From contig NZ_JAJEWQ010000001.1 in the NCBI RefSeq assembly GCF_020687805.1, positions 839,232 to 903,231 on the forward strand: a DNA stretch of 64,000 nt. Direction: 5' to 3'. Positions 34,682 through 44,287 of this stretch are shown in pieces. Positions within the stretch are counted from its first letter, which is position 1, and every line of letters starts with the position of its first letter. Under the pieces are notes generated by a model. The model was not told where the DNA came from and did not search any database. It saw only the letters and a program-made list of their open reading frames with translations. The stretch comes from Planctobacterium marinum. Its GTDB lineage: Bacteria; Pseudomonadota; Gammaproteobacteria; Enterobacterales; Alteromonadaceae. The translations under genes and the position numbers were made by a program.

Positions 34682-35218
34682 ATGCAAGGTATGCCAGTTT
34701 CATTACCCGAATCTTTTAGCCAAAACCCACAGGGTGCAGACGTTGGTTTGTGGCCGCTGGCGTGGGGATGGTGGGCACTGTTAGCCCTGTGTCTGATCTT
34801 ACTGACATTGGGGGTTGTCTGGTGCGTTAAACGAGTCAAACAACAAAAAGCCAAAAAGCAGGCGATAAAGGCGCTGAAAGCCTTGCCATTATCGCAACAA
34901 AACAACTTACAGTACTGTAATCAGATCTTAAAACGAGTGTTTATGAGTTACTTTCCCAGAGGCCAGGTGGAAAGTTTGCACAGTCAGCAATGGACCGCCT
35001 TTTTAGCGGCACAATTAAAACCTGCAAAGACGGCAAAATTTCAGGTTTTATTTCAGGCCCTGAATAGCGGTTTATACCGCAGAACGTCCGGGGAACAGGC
35101 CAGTGCAGGCAGTGAGGACACAACGCAACTGGTGGGCTTAGCCATAGATTACATTAAACTGGCATTACCTCCCGGTAAAAAACAGCTTATAGTTGCAGAA
35201 GGAGCCAGTCATGATTGA
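34682..35218 (+). CDS. DUF4381 domain protein
   Basis: Membrane protein of 178 residues with one membrane helix (about 24-46, WAWGWWALLALCLILLTLGVVWCV) followed by a basic cytoplasmic region (KRVKQQKAKKQAIKALKAL) and a helical domain. It matches the DUF4381 family by context and layout, found between the DUF58 and first VWA genes of Bat-type operons. Its stop codon lies eight bases inside the next gene (ATGATTGA), indicating coupled translation. The function is unknown. Confidence 0.82.
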   Translation: MQGMPVSLPESFSQNPQGADVGLWPLAWGWWALLALCLILLTLGVVWCVKRVKQQKAKKQAIKALKALPLSQQNNLQYCNQILKRVFMSYFPRGQVESLHSQQWTAFLAAQLKPAKTAKFQVLFQALNSGLYRRTSGEQASAGSEDTTQLVGLAIDYIKLALPPGKKQLIVAEGASHD

Positions 35219-36230
35219 GTTTCTTTGGATTTGGGCCTTTGCACTTTTACCCCTGCCGTTACTGGCGCGACTTTTGCCCGGTAAGAAGGCGCAACAACAA
35301 GCCGCATTGATGGTACCGCAGCTCACTCAGGGGATGCAAAGCATCGAAAAGCCGGCTTCGCGCAGTAAAGTTTATATTATTCTGGCGAGCCTGGCCTGGA
35401 TAGCCCTGGTTACGGCCGCTGCGCGCCCTCAGTGGTTAGGCGATCCCATCAGTATTCCGTCAGAAGGCCGGGATTTAATGCTGGCAGTGGATTTATCCGG
35501 CAGTATGGAAATGGAAGACATGGCCATTAACGGCCGAACCGTTAACCGGCTGCAGATGATTAAATATGTGATGGATGATTTTATTGAGCGACGGGTGGGT
35601 GACCGCATTGGTCTTATCCTGTTCGGCGACACCGCATATTTACAGGCGCCGCTCACCTACGACCGGGAAACTGTTAAAACGCTACTCAGTGAATCCCTGA
35701 TAAAACTGGTGGGTGAAAGAACGGCTATCGGTGATGCCGTAGGCCTGGCCGTTAAACGATTCCGCAAAAAAGAAGAATCTAATCGGGTCCTCATTTTGCT
35801 CACAGACGGACAAAATACGGCAGGCAACCTGGACCCAATGCAAGCCAAGGAACTGGCCGTAGCTGAAGACATTACCATATATACGATTGGTGTCGGTGCC
35901 GACCAAATGATAACGCGGGGCTTATTTGGTAACCGCCGCATAAATCCATCGGCGGAACTGGACGAAGGTATGTTGACCGATCTGGCGCAAGCCACTGGTG
36001 GGCAATATTTCAGAGCCCGCGACGTTCAAGAACTGGAACAGATCTACAGCACCTTAGATGAGCTGGAACCGATTGCCCGAGAAACCCGACAAATGCGTCC
36101 GTTAAAAGCTTTGTTTTATTACCCCCTGGCACTGGCATTGATTATCAGCGCGCTGATGGCGCTGATTCCATTGGTTAAGCGTATTTTCGTTTTCATTGGT
36201 GGTCTTTCTCGAGGGGTGGCAACGCGATGA
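35211..36230 (+). CDS. VWA-domain membrane protein (BatA-like)
   Basis: Protein of 339 residues with membrane helices at the N-terminus (about 1-20 and 53-71) and near the C-terminus (about 308-328), framing a periplasm- or cytoplasm-exposed VWA domain. The metal-ion-dependent adhesion site is intact: DLSGSM (Asp94, Ser96, Ser98), with a downstream Thr in GERTAIGDAVG and Asp in LLTDGQNTAG. The ATG at 35211 with AAGGAG upstream is chosen; it overlaps the DUF4381 gene by eight bases, and its own end overlaps the next gene by four. Confidence 0.92.
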   Translation: MIEFLWIWAFALLPLPLLARLLPGKKAQQQAALMVPQLTQGMQSIEKPASRSKVYIILASLAWIALVTAAARPQWLGDPISIPSEGRDLMLAVDLSGSMEMEDMAINGRTVNRLQMIKYVMDDFIERRVGDRIGLILFGDTAYLQAPLTYDRETVKTLLSESLIKLVGERTAIGDAVGLAVKRFRKKEESNRVLILLTDGQNTAGNLDPMQAKELAVAEDITIYTIGVGADQMITRGLFGNRRINPSAELDEGMLTDLAQATGGQYFRARDVQELEQIYSTLDELEPIARETRQMRPLKALFYYPLALALIISALMALIPLVKRIFVFIGGLSRGVATR

Positions 36231-38089
36231 ATTACCTTGACATCATTGACAACTTTCATTTTCTCAGACCTCTGTGGTTACTGGCCTTGCTGCCCCTTGC
36301 GGTGCTTGTATTGTCATTGCGCAAACAGGCCCGCTCGCAGAGTGGTTGGCAAGGCGTGCTAGCAAATCATTTGTATAACAACCTGATAAGCGGTGAAGCA
36401 ACGAAAGGCGTTACCCCGCCCTGGGGACTGTTGTTTTGTGGCTGGATGATCGCCTGTTTAGCGTTGGCCGGTCCGACATGGGAACGCCTGCCACAACCTG
36501 TGTATCAGGTCAGCAAAGGCAAAGTCGTCATGCTGGACATGTCGATGTCGATGCGAGCTGAAGACATCAAACCAAATCGTTTGGCCCGTACCCGCTACAA
36601 AGCCATGGACTTGGTCAGTTTGCTGGAAGAAGGCGAAACCGGTCTGGTGGCCTATGCCGGAGAGGCTTTTGTCATCAGCCCACTGACTTCTGACATTCAA
36701 AACCTGCAAGCGTTAATCCCCAGTTTGTCGCCAGAAATCATGCCATCACAAGGAAGCGATGCCCTTTTCGCGCTGGAAACAACCTTCGAACTTCTCAAAA
36801 ATGCGGGCTATCAAAGTGGCGAAATCTATTGGCTCACGGATGGTGTCGATCTTTCTGAAGTCGCGCCAATCCGCAATTTATTGTCAGACTACGACCACAC
36901 CATCAACATTCTGGCGATTGGTACCGAAGAAGGCGCCCCTATCAAGGATCTCAATGGCAACTTCCTGAAGGATGCCGCAGGTGCGGTAGTTATTCCCCGG
37001 TTGAGAAAATCGGCGCTTTCCACCCTGGCACAAAGCACTGGTGGTCGGTTTGTGATGAGTCGACCTGACGATGCCGATATCAAATATTTAACCGAAGCTT
37101 TGTTTGAGCCACAGGAGTCAAAAGAGAGTGAACAGCAAAATAGTTTCGGTGACCAATGGCGAGAATTTGGCCCCTGGTTACTGTTAATACTCCTGCCAAT
37201 GGCGGCATACAGCTTTCGACGGGGTGTATTGCCCTTGTTACTGCTAACACTGCTGACAGACGCCCATAAACCAGTGCATGCAGACTGGTGGCAGGATCTG
37301 TGGCAAACACCAAATCAACAAGGCGCTAAGAGCTTTCAACAGGAACAGTTTGCCGAGGCAGCAGAACAATTTAATGATCCAATGTGGAAAGGCTTGTCGC
37401 ATTTTAATGGCGGAAACTATGAGGCTGCGGCTGAAGTCTATTCAGCGCTGGATACCCCTGATGGCAATTTTGCTTTGGGCAACAGTCTGGCGCAATTGCA
37501 GCAATATCCACAAGCCATAGCCGCCTTTGAAAGAGTTTTGGAGTTGGCTCCGGAATACCCTAACGCCGCGGAAAACAAAAAATATCTCGAAGATTTGATG
37601 CAACAACAAGAGCAACAGAATCAAAACTCCGAAAACACTGAACAGAATGAGCAACAGCAAGATCCTCAGCAACAGAACCAGCAAGATGGTCAAAATGGCG
37701 AATCGCAGCAACAAGAGCAACAGCAGGAACAACAAAGCGAGTCGCAACAATCCGAAGACGCTGAAGCGCAAGAGCCTTCAGAACAACAACAAAGCGAACC
37801 CAATCAGGAGGCGGCTGAGCAACAACAAACTGAACAGCAGCAATCAGAAGAGCAACAGCAATCTCAGCAGGAACAATCTGATTCCGAACAGGAGATGCAG
37901 GAACAACAAGCTCAGTTACAAGAACAACCTGAGTTAACTGATGAACAGAAAGAACAATTACAGAAAATTGAAAACTGGTTGCGCAAGGTACCTGATGATC
38001 CGGCATTTTTGCTTAAGCGCAAAATGTTGCTTGAACAAAAGCGTCGGCAACGACAACGACTTCCCAACTCACAACAAAAAAATTGGTAG
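36227..38089 (+). CDS. VWA and TPR membrane protein with Gln-rich region (BatB/BatC-like)
   Basis: Protein of 620 residues combining what are separate BatB and BatC genes in some bacteria. It has membrane helices at about 15-31, 66-82 and two around 310-345, a VWA domain with metal site DMSMSM (Asp104, Ser106, Ser108), then TPR repeats at about 360-455 (FNGGNYEAAAEVYSALD, NSLAQLQQYPQAIAAFERVLEL). Residues about 458-570 are a low-complexity stretch made almost only of Gln, Glu, Ser, Asn and Asp, ending in a short basic helix. The ATGA overlap with the preceding gene shows tight operon coupling. Confidence 0.92.
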   Translation: MNYLDIIDNFHFLRPLWLLALLPLAVLVLSLRKQARSQSGWQGVLANHLYNNLISGEATKGVTPPWGLLFCGWMIACLALAGPTWERLPQPVYQVSKGKVVMLDMSMSMRAEDIKPNRLARTRYKAMDLVSLLEEGETGLVAYAGEAFVISPLTSDIQNLQALIPSLSPEIMPSQGSDALFALETTFELLKNAGYQSGEIYWLTDGVDLSEVAPIRNLLSDYDHTINILAIGTEEGAPIKDLNGNFLKDAAGAVVIPRLRKSALSTLAQSTGGRFVMSRPDDADIKYLTEALFEPQESKESEQQNSFGDQWREFGPWLLLILLPMAAYSFRRGVLPLLLLTLLTDAHKPVHADWWQDLWQTPNQQGAKSFQQEQFAEAAEQFNDPMWKGLSHFNGGNYEAAAEVYSALDTPDGNFALGNSLAQLQQYPQAIAAFERVLELAPEYPNAAENKKYLEDLMQQQEQQNQNSENTEQNEQQQDPQQQNQQDGQNGESQQQEQQQEQQSESQQSEDAEAQEPSEQQQSEPNQEAAEQQQTEQQQSEEQQQSQQEQSDSEQEMQEQQAQLQEQPELTDEQKEQLQKIENWLRKVPDDPAFLLKRKMLLEQKRRQRQRLPNSQQKNW

Positions 38090-38092
38090 ATC

Positions 38093-39808
38093 ATGCGAGT
38101 TAACATTTCCAATCCCATATTATGCATACTTTGCCTGGTTATCTTTTGGGCTAATACGGCTTTAGCCGCGCCAACGGAAGCCTCCGCCACTGTAGATAAA
38201 AATCCGGTTATGGTAGAAGAATCGTTCCGATTAACGGTGACAGTGAATGATGATGTACCCGGCGACGAATTTGACAGCTCACCGCTTTTACAGGACTTTG
38301 TCGTAGGACGCACCAGCGTTAGCCGTCAGACACAAATGATCAACTTCGATACCACGCGCTCGACCGTATGGACGACCACGTTAATGCCAAGACAGGCCGG
38401 ACAATTTACCATTCCGGCTCTGCGGGTGGCAGGACTTACCACAGCACCTATTCAGGTTCAGGTAGTGCCTGTGTCTAATGCAACTCAGGCGCAAAACAGA
38501 GACATTTATATCACCGCCGAAGTGGAGAAAGCCTCGGTGTTTGTGCAGCAGCAAATCAAATACACTACCCGCCTGCATCTGGCCGTTGATTTGCAAAGTG
38601 GCAGTTTGAGCCAACCCGAATTACCCGGGGCAGATATCGAGCAGGTAGGTAAAGATCGAGAGTTTACCGACATTATTAATGGCAAGCGCTATCGAATTAT
38701 TGAGCGTACCTTTTCAATCATTCCCAATAGCAGTGGCGAGTATACTATTCGCGGTCCGTTATTTGACGGTGAAGTCATCGACAACAATCGTCAATCCTTC
38801 GGCTTTTTTAATCGCACCCGCAATGTACAGCGCATTGCTAAAGATGTAGACGTTGAAGTGTTACCAATCCCGGAAGGGTACAATGAACACTGGCTACCGT
38901 CTGAATTCGTGCAGCTCACCGAAGAGTGGCAAACCTCTGACAATGAGTTTCGGGTGGGAACGCCGGTGACCCGAACCATTACACTGACAGCGGTAGGCGT
39001 TACCGAAACCCAGCTGCCAGAACTGGACACACTTTACCCACCGTCGATGAAGGCGTACCCGGATCAAGCAGAAACCGCACGTGTACAACGCAACGGGACA
39101 ATTGTGGCGCAACGCACGGAAACAGTGGCCCTCATCCCTAACGAAGAAGGCACAATGATAATCCCGGAAGTTACCCTGAAATGGTTTAATGTGGTCACTA
39201 AAGAAACCGAAGTGGCCCGCTTACCCGCGCGAAGCATTGAGGTACTTGCCCCCGCCAGTGCACCTCAGGCACTCCCTGACAGTCCGAAAGTCAATCCGGT
39301 GACCCCACCCGCAACAGTAACCGAATCGCCCCTGGCCGCCATACCCATGAGCAACGCCTGGTGGTCTGTCAGTAGTTGGGCGCTGTTAGTGTTGTGGCTG
39401 CTGACGTTACTGATATGGTGGCTGTCTGCACGGCAGAGAGTCACACCCGTTAAAACAGAAAGCACCCCATTACGTGTACAAAAACCCTACTGGCAAGAAC
39501 TGCAAAAAGAATTGATGCGCAATAAAGTCGACGTCAATAAGGTGAATGGCCTATTGCCCGGCTGGTTAGCTACTCTATCCGGTTTAAACAATGTGTCGGT
39601 ATATACCCACCTTGAGCGACTGGACAACAGCCAGTTAAAAGTCGCTATTGATAACTTTTTTAAGCATTATTTCGGACAGTCGGGTCAGACCTCGGAAAAG
39701 CAAGTATTGAAAGCGCTGTTGTCGGAAGCACAGAAGGTGGAAAAACAACAGCGACAATACCGCACGAAAGAAAAGCAACAATTAGCCTCTCTGTATCCCA
39801 CCCGTTAA
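38093..39808 (+). CDS. BatD-family protein
   Basis: Protein of 571 residues, last gene of the moxR operon. A signal peptide (about 1-24, ending ALA before APTEA) leads to a large periplasmic beta-domain region with the BatD start ASATVDKNPVMVEESFRLTVTVND, then a membrane helix near 417-438 (WWSVSSWALLVLWLLTLLIWWL) and a basic cytoplasmic tail. The Bacteroides homologues were named for aerotolerance; here the likely role is envelope stress or complex maturation together with MoxR and the VWA proteins. It begins three bases after the preceding stop. Confidence 0.9.
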   Translation: MRVNISNPILCILCLVIFWANTALAAPTEASATVDKNPVMVEESFRLTVTVNDDVPGDEFDSSPLLQDFVVGRTSVSRQTQMINFDTTRSTVWTTTLMPRQAGQFTIPALRVAGLTTAPIQVQVVPVSNATQAQNRDIYITAEVEKASVFVQQQIKYTTRLHLAVDLQSGSLSQPELPGADIEQVGKDREFTDIINGKRYRIIERTFSIIPNSSGEYTIRGPLFDGEVIDNNRQSFGFFNRTRNVQRIAKDVDVEVLPIPEGYNEHWLPSEFVQLTEEWQTSDNEFRVGTPVTRTITLTAVGVTETQLPELDTLYPPSMKAYPDQAETARVQRNGTIVAQRTETVALIPNEEGTMIIPEVTLKWFNVVTKETEVARLPARSIEVLAPASAPQALPDSPKVNPVTPPATVTESPLAAIPMSNAWWSVSSWALLVLWLLTLLIWWLSARQRVTPVKTESTPLRVQKPYWQELQKELMRNKVDVNKVNGLLPGWLATLSGLNNVSVYTHLERLDNSQLKVAIDNFFKHYFGQSGQTSEKQVLKALLSEAQKVEKQQRQYRTKEKQQLASLYPTR

Positions 39809-40027
39809 CTGGGTTTTACCGGGTGATATCAATATGACAGTAACAACAGAAACTATTTTTGCGCTATTAGCTTAAAACAGCGTACTATCGGTGCTTTATT
39901 TATCTCAGTCCCGGTAACACGTTGGCCGGGCTTTATCGGGCGTTGTAAGCAATGTTTTACAACTTCTAACGAAATTATAAAAATTGTGAAGTATTCACGA
40001 AATCAAAACAAAATTTAAACGGTCACA

Positions 40028-40525
40028 ATGAATACGCAGGAAAAGCAACAAAAATATGAACAGCTGGTTCGCGACATGCACGCAGATGTGTACCGTTACG
40101 CTTACTGGTTGATCAAAGACAAAGCCATTGCCGAGGATGTTGTTCAGGAAACCTTTTTAAGAGCCTGGAAATCACTGGACTCATTAAAAGACGATAAGGC
40201 TGCAAAAGCCTGGTTGATAACCATACTGCGCCGCGAAAATGCGAGACGCTTCGAGCGTAAGCAATTCGATTTGGTGGATATGGACGATGTTTCTTTGGCA
40301 GATGATGGCCCAATGCATGAAACCCAAATAGAACACGGTGAACTGCACAAATTGATGGAAAATTTAAGCGAGGAATACCGGGAGCCTTTAATGCTGCAGG
40401 TGATCTTTGGGTACAATGGTGAAGAAATCGCACAGGAACTCAGCTTAAACAAAAACACAGTAATGACAAGATTATTCAGGGCTCGCAATCAATTGAAAGA
40501 AGCGCTGGAAAAAGGTGAGAAGTAA
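40028..40525 (+). CDS. ECF-type RNA polymerase sigma factor
   Basis: Extracytoplasmic-function sigma factor of 165 residues. Region 2 spans about residues 12-78 (DMHADVYRYAYWLIKDKAIAEDVVQETFLRAWKSLDSL, binding core polymerase and the -10 element) and region 4 about 105-160 (LMENLSEEYREPLMLQVIFGYNGEEIAQELSLNKNTVMTRLFRARNQL, a helix-turn-helix for the -35). It is followed after three bases by a DUF3379 membrane protein that is the probable anti-sigma factor. The inverted repeat GTGAAGTATTCAC lies about 30 bases upstream of the start. The signal it responds to is unknown. Confidence 0.92.
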   Translation: MNTQEKQQKYEQLVRDMHADVYRYAYWLIKDKAIAEDVVQETFLRAWKSLDSLKDDKAAKAWLITILRRENARRFERKQFDLVDMDDVSLADDGPMHETQIEHGELHKLMENLSEEYREPLMLQVIFGYNGEEIAQELSLNKNTVMTRLFRARNQLKEALEKGEK

Positions 40526-40528
40526 GAG

Positions 40529-41305
40529 ATGTCTTTGAATACAGACAATGACAAAATTCGTCAATCCATCATGGCTGATCCAGCCACTAGTGACGCGGAA
40601 ATAACGGCGGCAATAAACGCTGATGAAAACCTGAAAGAGTTTCAGATTGCTATGTTGGAACTGGATAAAGCGATAAAAGAAACCAGTGAAGTAGCTGTCC
40701 CTGAAGGTTTGATGGACAAACTGTTGCACATTCCACAAAGCGATGCTGCAGAAACTCCAACAGCAGAGGAACAGCCGGAAACGAAACAGAATAAAGTTGT
40801 TGCACTGAGCAGCAAGCGAAACCACATAGTGCAATTGGCACTGGCTGCCAGTATCGCTTTTGCTGTGGGTCTGAGCTTTACCCTGTTTAATCAAAACCCG
40901 GATATCCGTTCCGGCGCCGACCTGGCACTTGCGCATATGTACCATGAGCGAGCCTATACCCAACGGGTATCCAGAGAGGTGTCACTGGAAGAAGTTAACA
41001 CCAAGTTGGCGACTTTTGGCGGTGAAATGCTCAATGCAATTGGTCAGGTGACGTATGCCAATTTCTGCTTTTTTGAAAGCCAGAAAAGTTTACATCTGGT
41101 CATGCACACCGAATCCGGGGATATTACCTTGTTTGTAACCCCTAAAGATTTAAAAAATGAGATAGACAGTCAGTTTCAGGACGATGCCTATGAAGGCAGA
41201 AGTTGGAAAATGCAGGAAGCAGATATCACTATCATTGGTGAGAAAGGCAAGCTCGACCCGGAACTGGAAACCCGAATTCGACAATCCATGCAGTTTTCGG
41301 CCTGA
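40529..41305 (+). CDS. DUF3379 protein, probable anti-sigma factor
   Basis: Inner-membrane protein of 258 residues. The N-terminal cytoplasmic part (about 1-95) holds helical segments typical of anti-sigma domains, one membrane helix follows at about 96-113 (IVQLALAASIAFAVGLSFTLF), and the C-terminal part of about 140 residues faces the periplasm. It matches the DUF3379 family found behind ECF sigma factors in Vibrio, Shewanella and Alteromonas. A likely model is release of the sigma factor when the periplasmic domain senses an envelope signal; this is inference from arrangement. A terminator follows. Confidence 0.82.
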   Translation: MSLNTDNDKIRQSIMADPATSDAEITAAINADENLKEFQIAMLELDKAIKETSEVAVPEGLMDKLLHIPQSDAAETPTAEEQPETKQNKVVALSSKRNHIVQLALAASIAFAVGLSFTLFNQNPDIRSGADLALAHMYHERAYTQRVSREVSLEEVNTKLATFGGEMLNAIGQVTYANFCFFESQKSLHLVMHTESGDITLFVTPKDLKNEIDSQFQDDAYEGRSWKMQEADITIIGEKGKLDPELETRIRQSMQFSA

Positions 41306-41327
41306 CCTCACCGAGCAGCTTCATATT

Positions 41328-41354
41328 AAAAAATCCGCTTAAGGCGGATTTTTT
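41328..41354. terminator. Terminator after the sigma/anti-sigma pair
   Basis: Hairpin AAAAAATCCGC paired with GCGGATTTTTT around a 5-base loop, followed by T residues, about 25 bases past the DUF3379 stop. The A tract makes it potentially bidirectional. Confidence 0.85.
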
Positions 41355-41455
41355 GTATATTGCGATAAGCACCGAAACAAAATTGCCTCTGAACTGGATT
41401 TTTACCTGCGTTCAGTGTCATGATGTAACAATAAAAAGAATAATCGGACAATTGA

Positions 41456-42937
41456 ATGGACCCTTATCTACTACTCGCCCTCGCCCTATATTTCTGCGCC
41501 ATGCTGGCCATTGGACTCTTCGCTTTTAAAACTAATGATGCCTCTGTTTCTGGTTTTTTACTGGGCGGCCGTAAAGTAGGCCCGGCGGTTACGGCATTGT
41601 CTGCGGGTGCCTCGGATATGAGTGGCTGGATGTTGATGGGCTTGCCCGGTGCCATGTATCTGAGTGGCTTATCCAGTAGCTGGATTGCCATTGGTCTGTT
41701 AATTGGTGCCTGGTGCAATTACACCTTTGTTGCGCCGAGACTGCGTACCTACACTGAGGTGACCAACTCCCTTACCATACCGGACTTTCTCGAGCGTCGA
41801 TTTGAAGATAATTCACGGATTCTGCGCATTGTCTCCGCCATGGTTATTATTACCTTTTTTGCCATTTACACTACCTCAGGTGTCGTTGGTGGCGGTAAAT
41901 TATTTGAAAGCGCTTTTGAACTGCCCTATGAGTTAGGACTATATATCACAGCCGGTATCGTGGTGATCTATACCCTGTTTGGCGGCTACCTGGCGGTAAG
42001 TATGACCGACTTTGTACAGGGCTGTATCATGTTTGTCGCTCTGATCATGGTGCCTGTTGTGGCCATCTTTGAACTGGGCGGCAGCACAGAAACCAGCCAG
42101 TTAATTCAAACCGCAAATAGTGAAGCTTTTAACTTAATTAACGGGGTTTCCCTGCTGGCGATTTTGTCCAGCATGGCCTGGGGACTGGGCTATTTTGGCC
42201 AACCCCATATCATCGTGCGATTTATGGCCATTTCCAGTGTAAAAGATCTCAAAGTCGCCCGCAAAATCGGCATGAGCTGGATGTTAGTCACGTTAATTGG
42301 TGCGCTGGCAGTTGGCCTAACCGGTCTGGCTTACGTACATAAAACCCAGTTACCACTTTCCGATCCGGAAACTATCTTTATCGTTTTATCCAACACCTTG
42401 TTTCACCCATTCATTTCCGGCTTTTTATTGGCGGCAATTTTGGCAGCCATTATGAGTACGGTCTCCTCGCAACTGCTGGTAACATCCAGCTCGCTGGCAA
42501 CGGATCTGTACCATGAATTTATCAACAAAGACGCGCCACAAAAACAGGTACTTTTGGTGAGCCGTATCAGTATTTTCCTGGTGGCTGCGTTGGCGATATT
42601 TATCGCTCATGACAGAGATAGCTCTATCTTGTCGTTAGTTTCCAATGCCTGGGCAGGCTTCGGTGCTGCATTTGGGCCTTTAGTATTGTTTAGCTTATTC
42701 TGGAAAAAAACCACCAGAGCTGGCGCAATAACCGGCATGCTAACCGGTGCCATCACGGTTCTCTTCTGGATTTATGCGCCGGTTGGACCGGAAGGTGCAA
42801 CAATGAGCGCCTACCTGTATGAGATTGTCCCGGGCTTTATCGTGGCGACCTTGTCTATATGGCTGGTGAGTTTATGCAGTCAGGATTCTTCAGAGTCCAT
42901 GCAACAAGATTTTATGAGTATGCAAAAAAACCTTTAA
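41456..42937 (+). CDS. putP: Sodium/proline symporter PutP
   Basis: Sodium:solute symporter family protein of 493 residues with about 13 membrane helices. Family motifs include FLLGGRKVGPAVTALSAGASDMSGWMLMGLPGAMYLSG near the N-terminus (sodium and proline site), PDFLERRFEDNSRILRIVSA, and GFGAAFGPLVLFSLFWKKTTRAGAITGMLTGA in the second half; the length and SDMSGWMLMGLPG signature point to PutP. It would import proline for use as carbon, nitrogen or osmoprotectant. No proline dehydrogenase gene is next to it. Confidence 0.93.
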   Translation: MDPYLLLALALYFCAMLAIGLFAFKTNDASVSGFLLGGRKVGPAVTALSAGASDMSGWMLMGLPGAMYLSGLSSSWIAIGLLIGAWCNYTFVAPRLRTYTEVTNSLTIPDFLERRFEDNSRILRIVSAMVIITFFAIYTTSGVVGGGKLFESAFELPYELGLYITAGIVVIYTLFGGYLAVSMTDFVQGCIMFVALIMVPVVAIFELGGSTETSQLIQTANSEAFNLINGVSLLAILSSMAWGLGYFGQPHIIVRFMAISSVKDLKVARKIGMSWMLVTLIGALAVGLTGLAYVHKTQLPLSDPETIFIVLSNTLFHPFISGFLLAAILAAIMSTVSSQLLVTSSSLATDLYHEFINKDAPQKQVLLVSRISIFLVAALAIFIAHDRDSSILSLVSNAWAGFGAAFGPLVLFSLFWKKTTRAGAITGMLTGAITVLFWIYAPVGPEGATMSAYLYEIVPGFIVATLSIWLVSLCSQDSSESMQQDFMSMQKNL

Positions 42938-43063
42938 TATCCTGTAGATGGAAATTGACTCGACTCAAGTTATCACTACAATGAAATCACCTGCAACCGT
43001 GGCGACCGTTAAATTCCCCTGTTGCAGGGTTAGCGTATGACAGCCGGATAAAGGACCAAAAGC

Positions 43064-44287
43064 ATGGCATTTTATGCAGCACGCCAGCCCATCTTGGATA
43101 TAAATAAATCTGTATATGCCTATGAACTCTTGTTCAGGGAAAGTCTGAAAAATGTATTTCCAGACGTATGTGAAAATGAGGCCACCTCAAAAATGATTGA
43201 TGGCCTGCAAACCAATTTGGGACTGGATACCTTAACCCAAAATAAGCTGGCCTTTATCAACTTCACCCACGATACGTTAATTGACCGTTACCCACTGCTC
43301 TTGCCCAATGACCAAGTGGTTGTAGAAGTGCTGGAAACCGTCAGACCCGGTAAAAAACTGCTGGCTGCCGTTAAAGAGATCAAAGAACAGGGTTACATAG
43401 TGGCACTGGACGATTATGTCCATGAGCCCGTCTGGAAACACTTTTATCCCTATACCGATATTATAAAAATTGACTGGCAAGCCATGACGGTTGATGAAAT
43501 CAAAGAAGTCATAACGGCGATTGAAGAATACCCACAAATTAAGTTGTTGGCGGAAAAAGTAGAAACCCACGAAGATTATCAGACAGCGGTAGACTTAGGG
43601 TTTTCCTATTTCCAGGGATACTTTTTCAGTAAACCAGAAGTGTTAAAAGGTTACTCGCTGCAACCTTCTCAGTTAGCGCTGGCGCAACTCATGTCAGAAA
43701 TGGCCGAAGAAGAGCCAAACATTAATAAAATTACGCGTGCTTTCGAAATTGACGTCAACATGTCATTTAAGCTGCTCAAGTACGCGCAATCTTCCTTGTT
43801 TAACCGTACCCAGCAGGAAGTCAGCAACATTAAACAGGCTATTGTGGCCATCGGTCTGCAAGAGTTACGTCGCTTTGTTTCCCTGATGTTTACCGCACAA
43901 TTTAAAACCGACAAGCCGCATGAACTGACGGTGATGTCTCTCACCCGGGCACGATTTTGTGAGTCCATTGCCGCCCTACCAGGACAAAAAGTGGATAAGT
44001 CATCCGCCTTTTTGGTGGGACTGCTGTCGCTTTTAGATGCGATGCTGGACACCAGCATTGAAGAGCTTTTAGAGAAGCTTCCGTTAGCCGAATCGATAAA
44101 AACGGCACTGATTAAAGGCGAAGGACTGATGGCTGACTATATCAATCTGGTTCGCCGCTATGAGAAAGCAGAATGGGAAGAAGCCTACTTTATTTCCATG
44201 AAGATCAATGCCGATTCTGATCGCACAGCCAACAGTTTTGTGGAAGCGCAAACCTGGGCAACAGAAAGAGCTGAGTTTTCGAAGTAA
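43064..44287 (+). CDS. EAL-like and HDOD domain signalling protein
   Basis: Cytoplasmic protein of 407 residues. The N-terminal EAL-type domain (about 1-205) starts FYAARQPILDINKSVYAYELLFRES; the catalytic motif EAL is ELL, and the later VALDDYVHEP and LLAEKVETHEDYQ segments keep only part of the metal-binding residues, so it probably lacks cyclic-di-GMP phosphodiesterase activity. An HDOD domain (about 205-395) follows, with LAQLMSEMAEEEPNINKITRAFEIDVNMSFKLLKYAQSS. This pairing is known in CdgJ/YuxH-type proteins of Vibrio and Shewanella. It stands alone between putP and the cys operon. It has a ribosome binding site AAGGACC. Confidence 0.9.
   Translation: MAFYAARQPILDINKSVYAYELLFRESLKNVFPDVCENEATSKMIDGLQTNLGLDTLTQNKLAFINFTHDTLIDRYPLLLPNDQVVVEVLETVRPGKKLLAAVKEIKEQGYIVALDDYVHEPVWKHFYPYTDIIKIDWQAMTVDEIKEVITAIEEYPQIKLLAEKVETHEDYQTAVDLGFSYFQGYFFSKPEVLKGYSLQPSQLALAQLMSEMAEEEPNINKITRAFEIDVNMSFKLLKYAQSSLFNRTQQEVSNIKQAIVAIGLQELRRFVSLMFTAQFKTDKPHELTVMSLTRARFCESIAALPGQKVDKSSAFLVGLLSLLDAMLDTSIEELLEKLPLAESIKTALIKGEGLMADYINLVRRYEKAEWEEAYFISMKINADSDRTANSFVEAQTWATERAEFSK

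Noticed and set aside
37440-38006. Long open frames on the minus strand opposite the Gln-rich part of the VWA/TPR gene
   Set aside because: They arise from CAA/CAG repeats read as Leu/Val-rich frames; no ribosome binding site or family match.
36899-38089. Search for restriction-modification or phage defence genes around the moxR/VWA operon
   Set aside because: MoxR-VWA pairs occur in some defence contexts, but the DUF58, DUF4381 and BatD neighbours show the ordinary Bat-type envelope operon.
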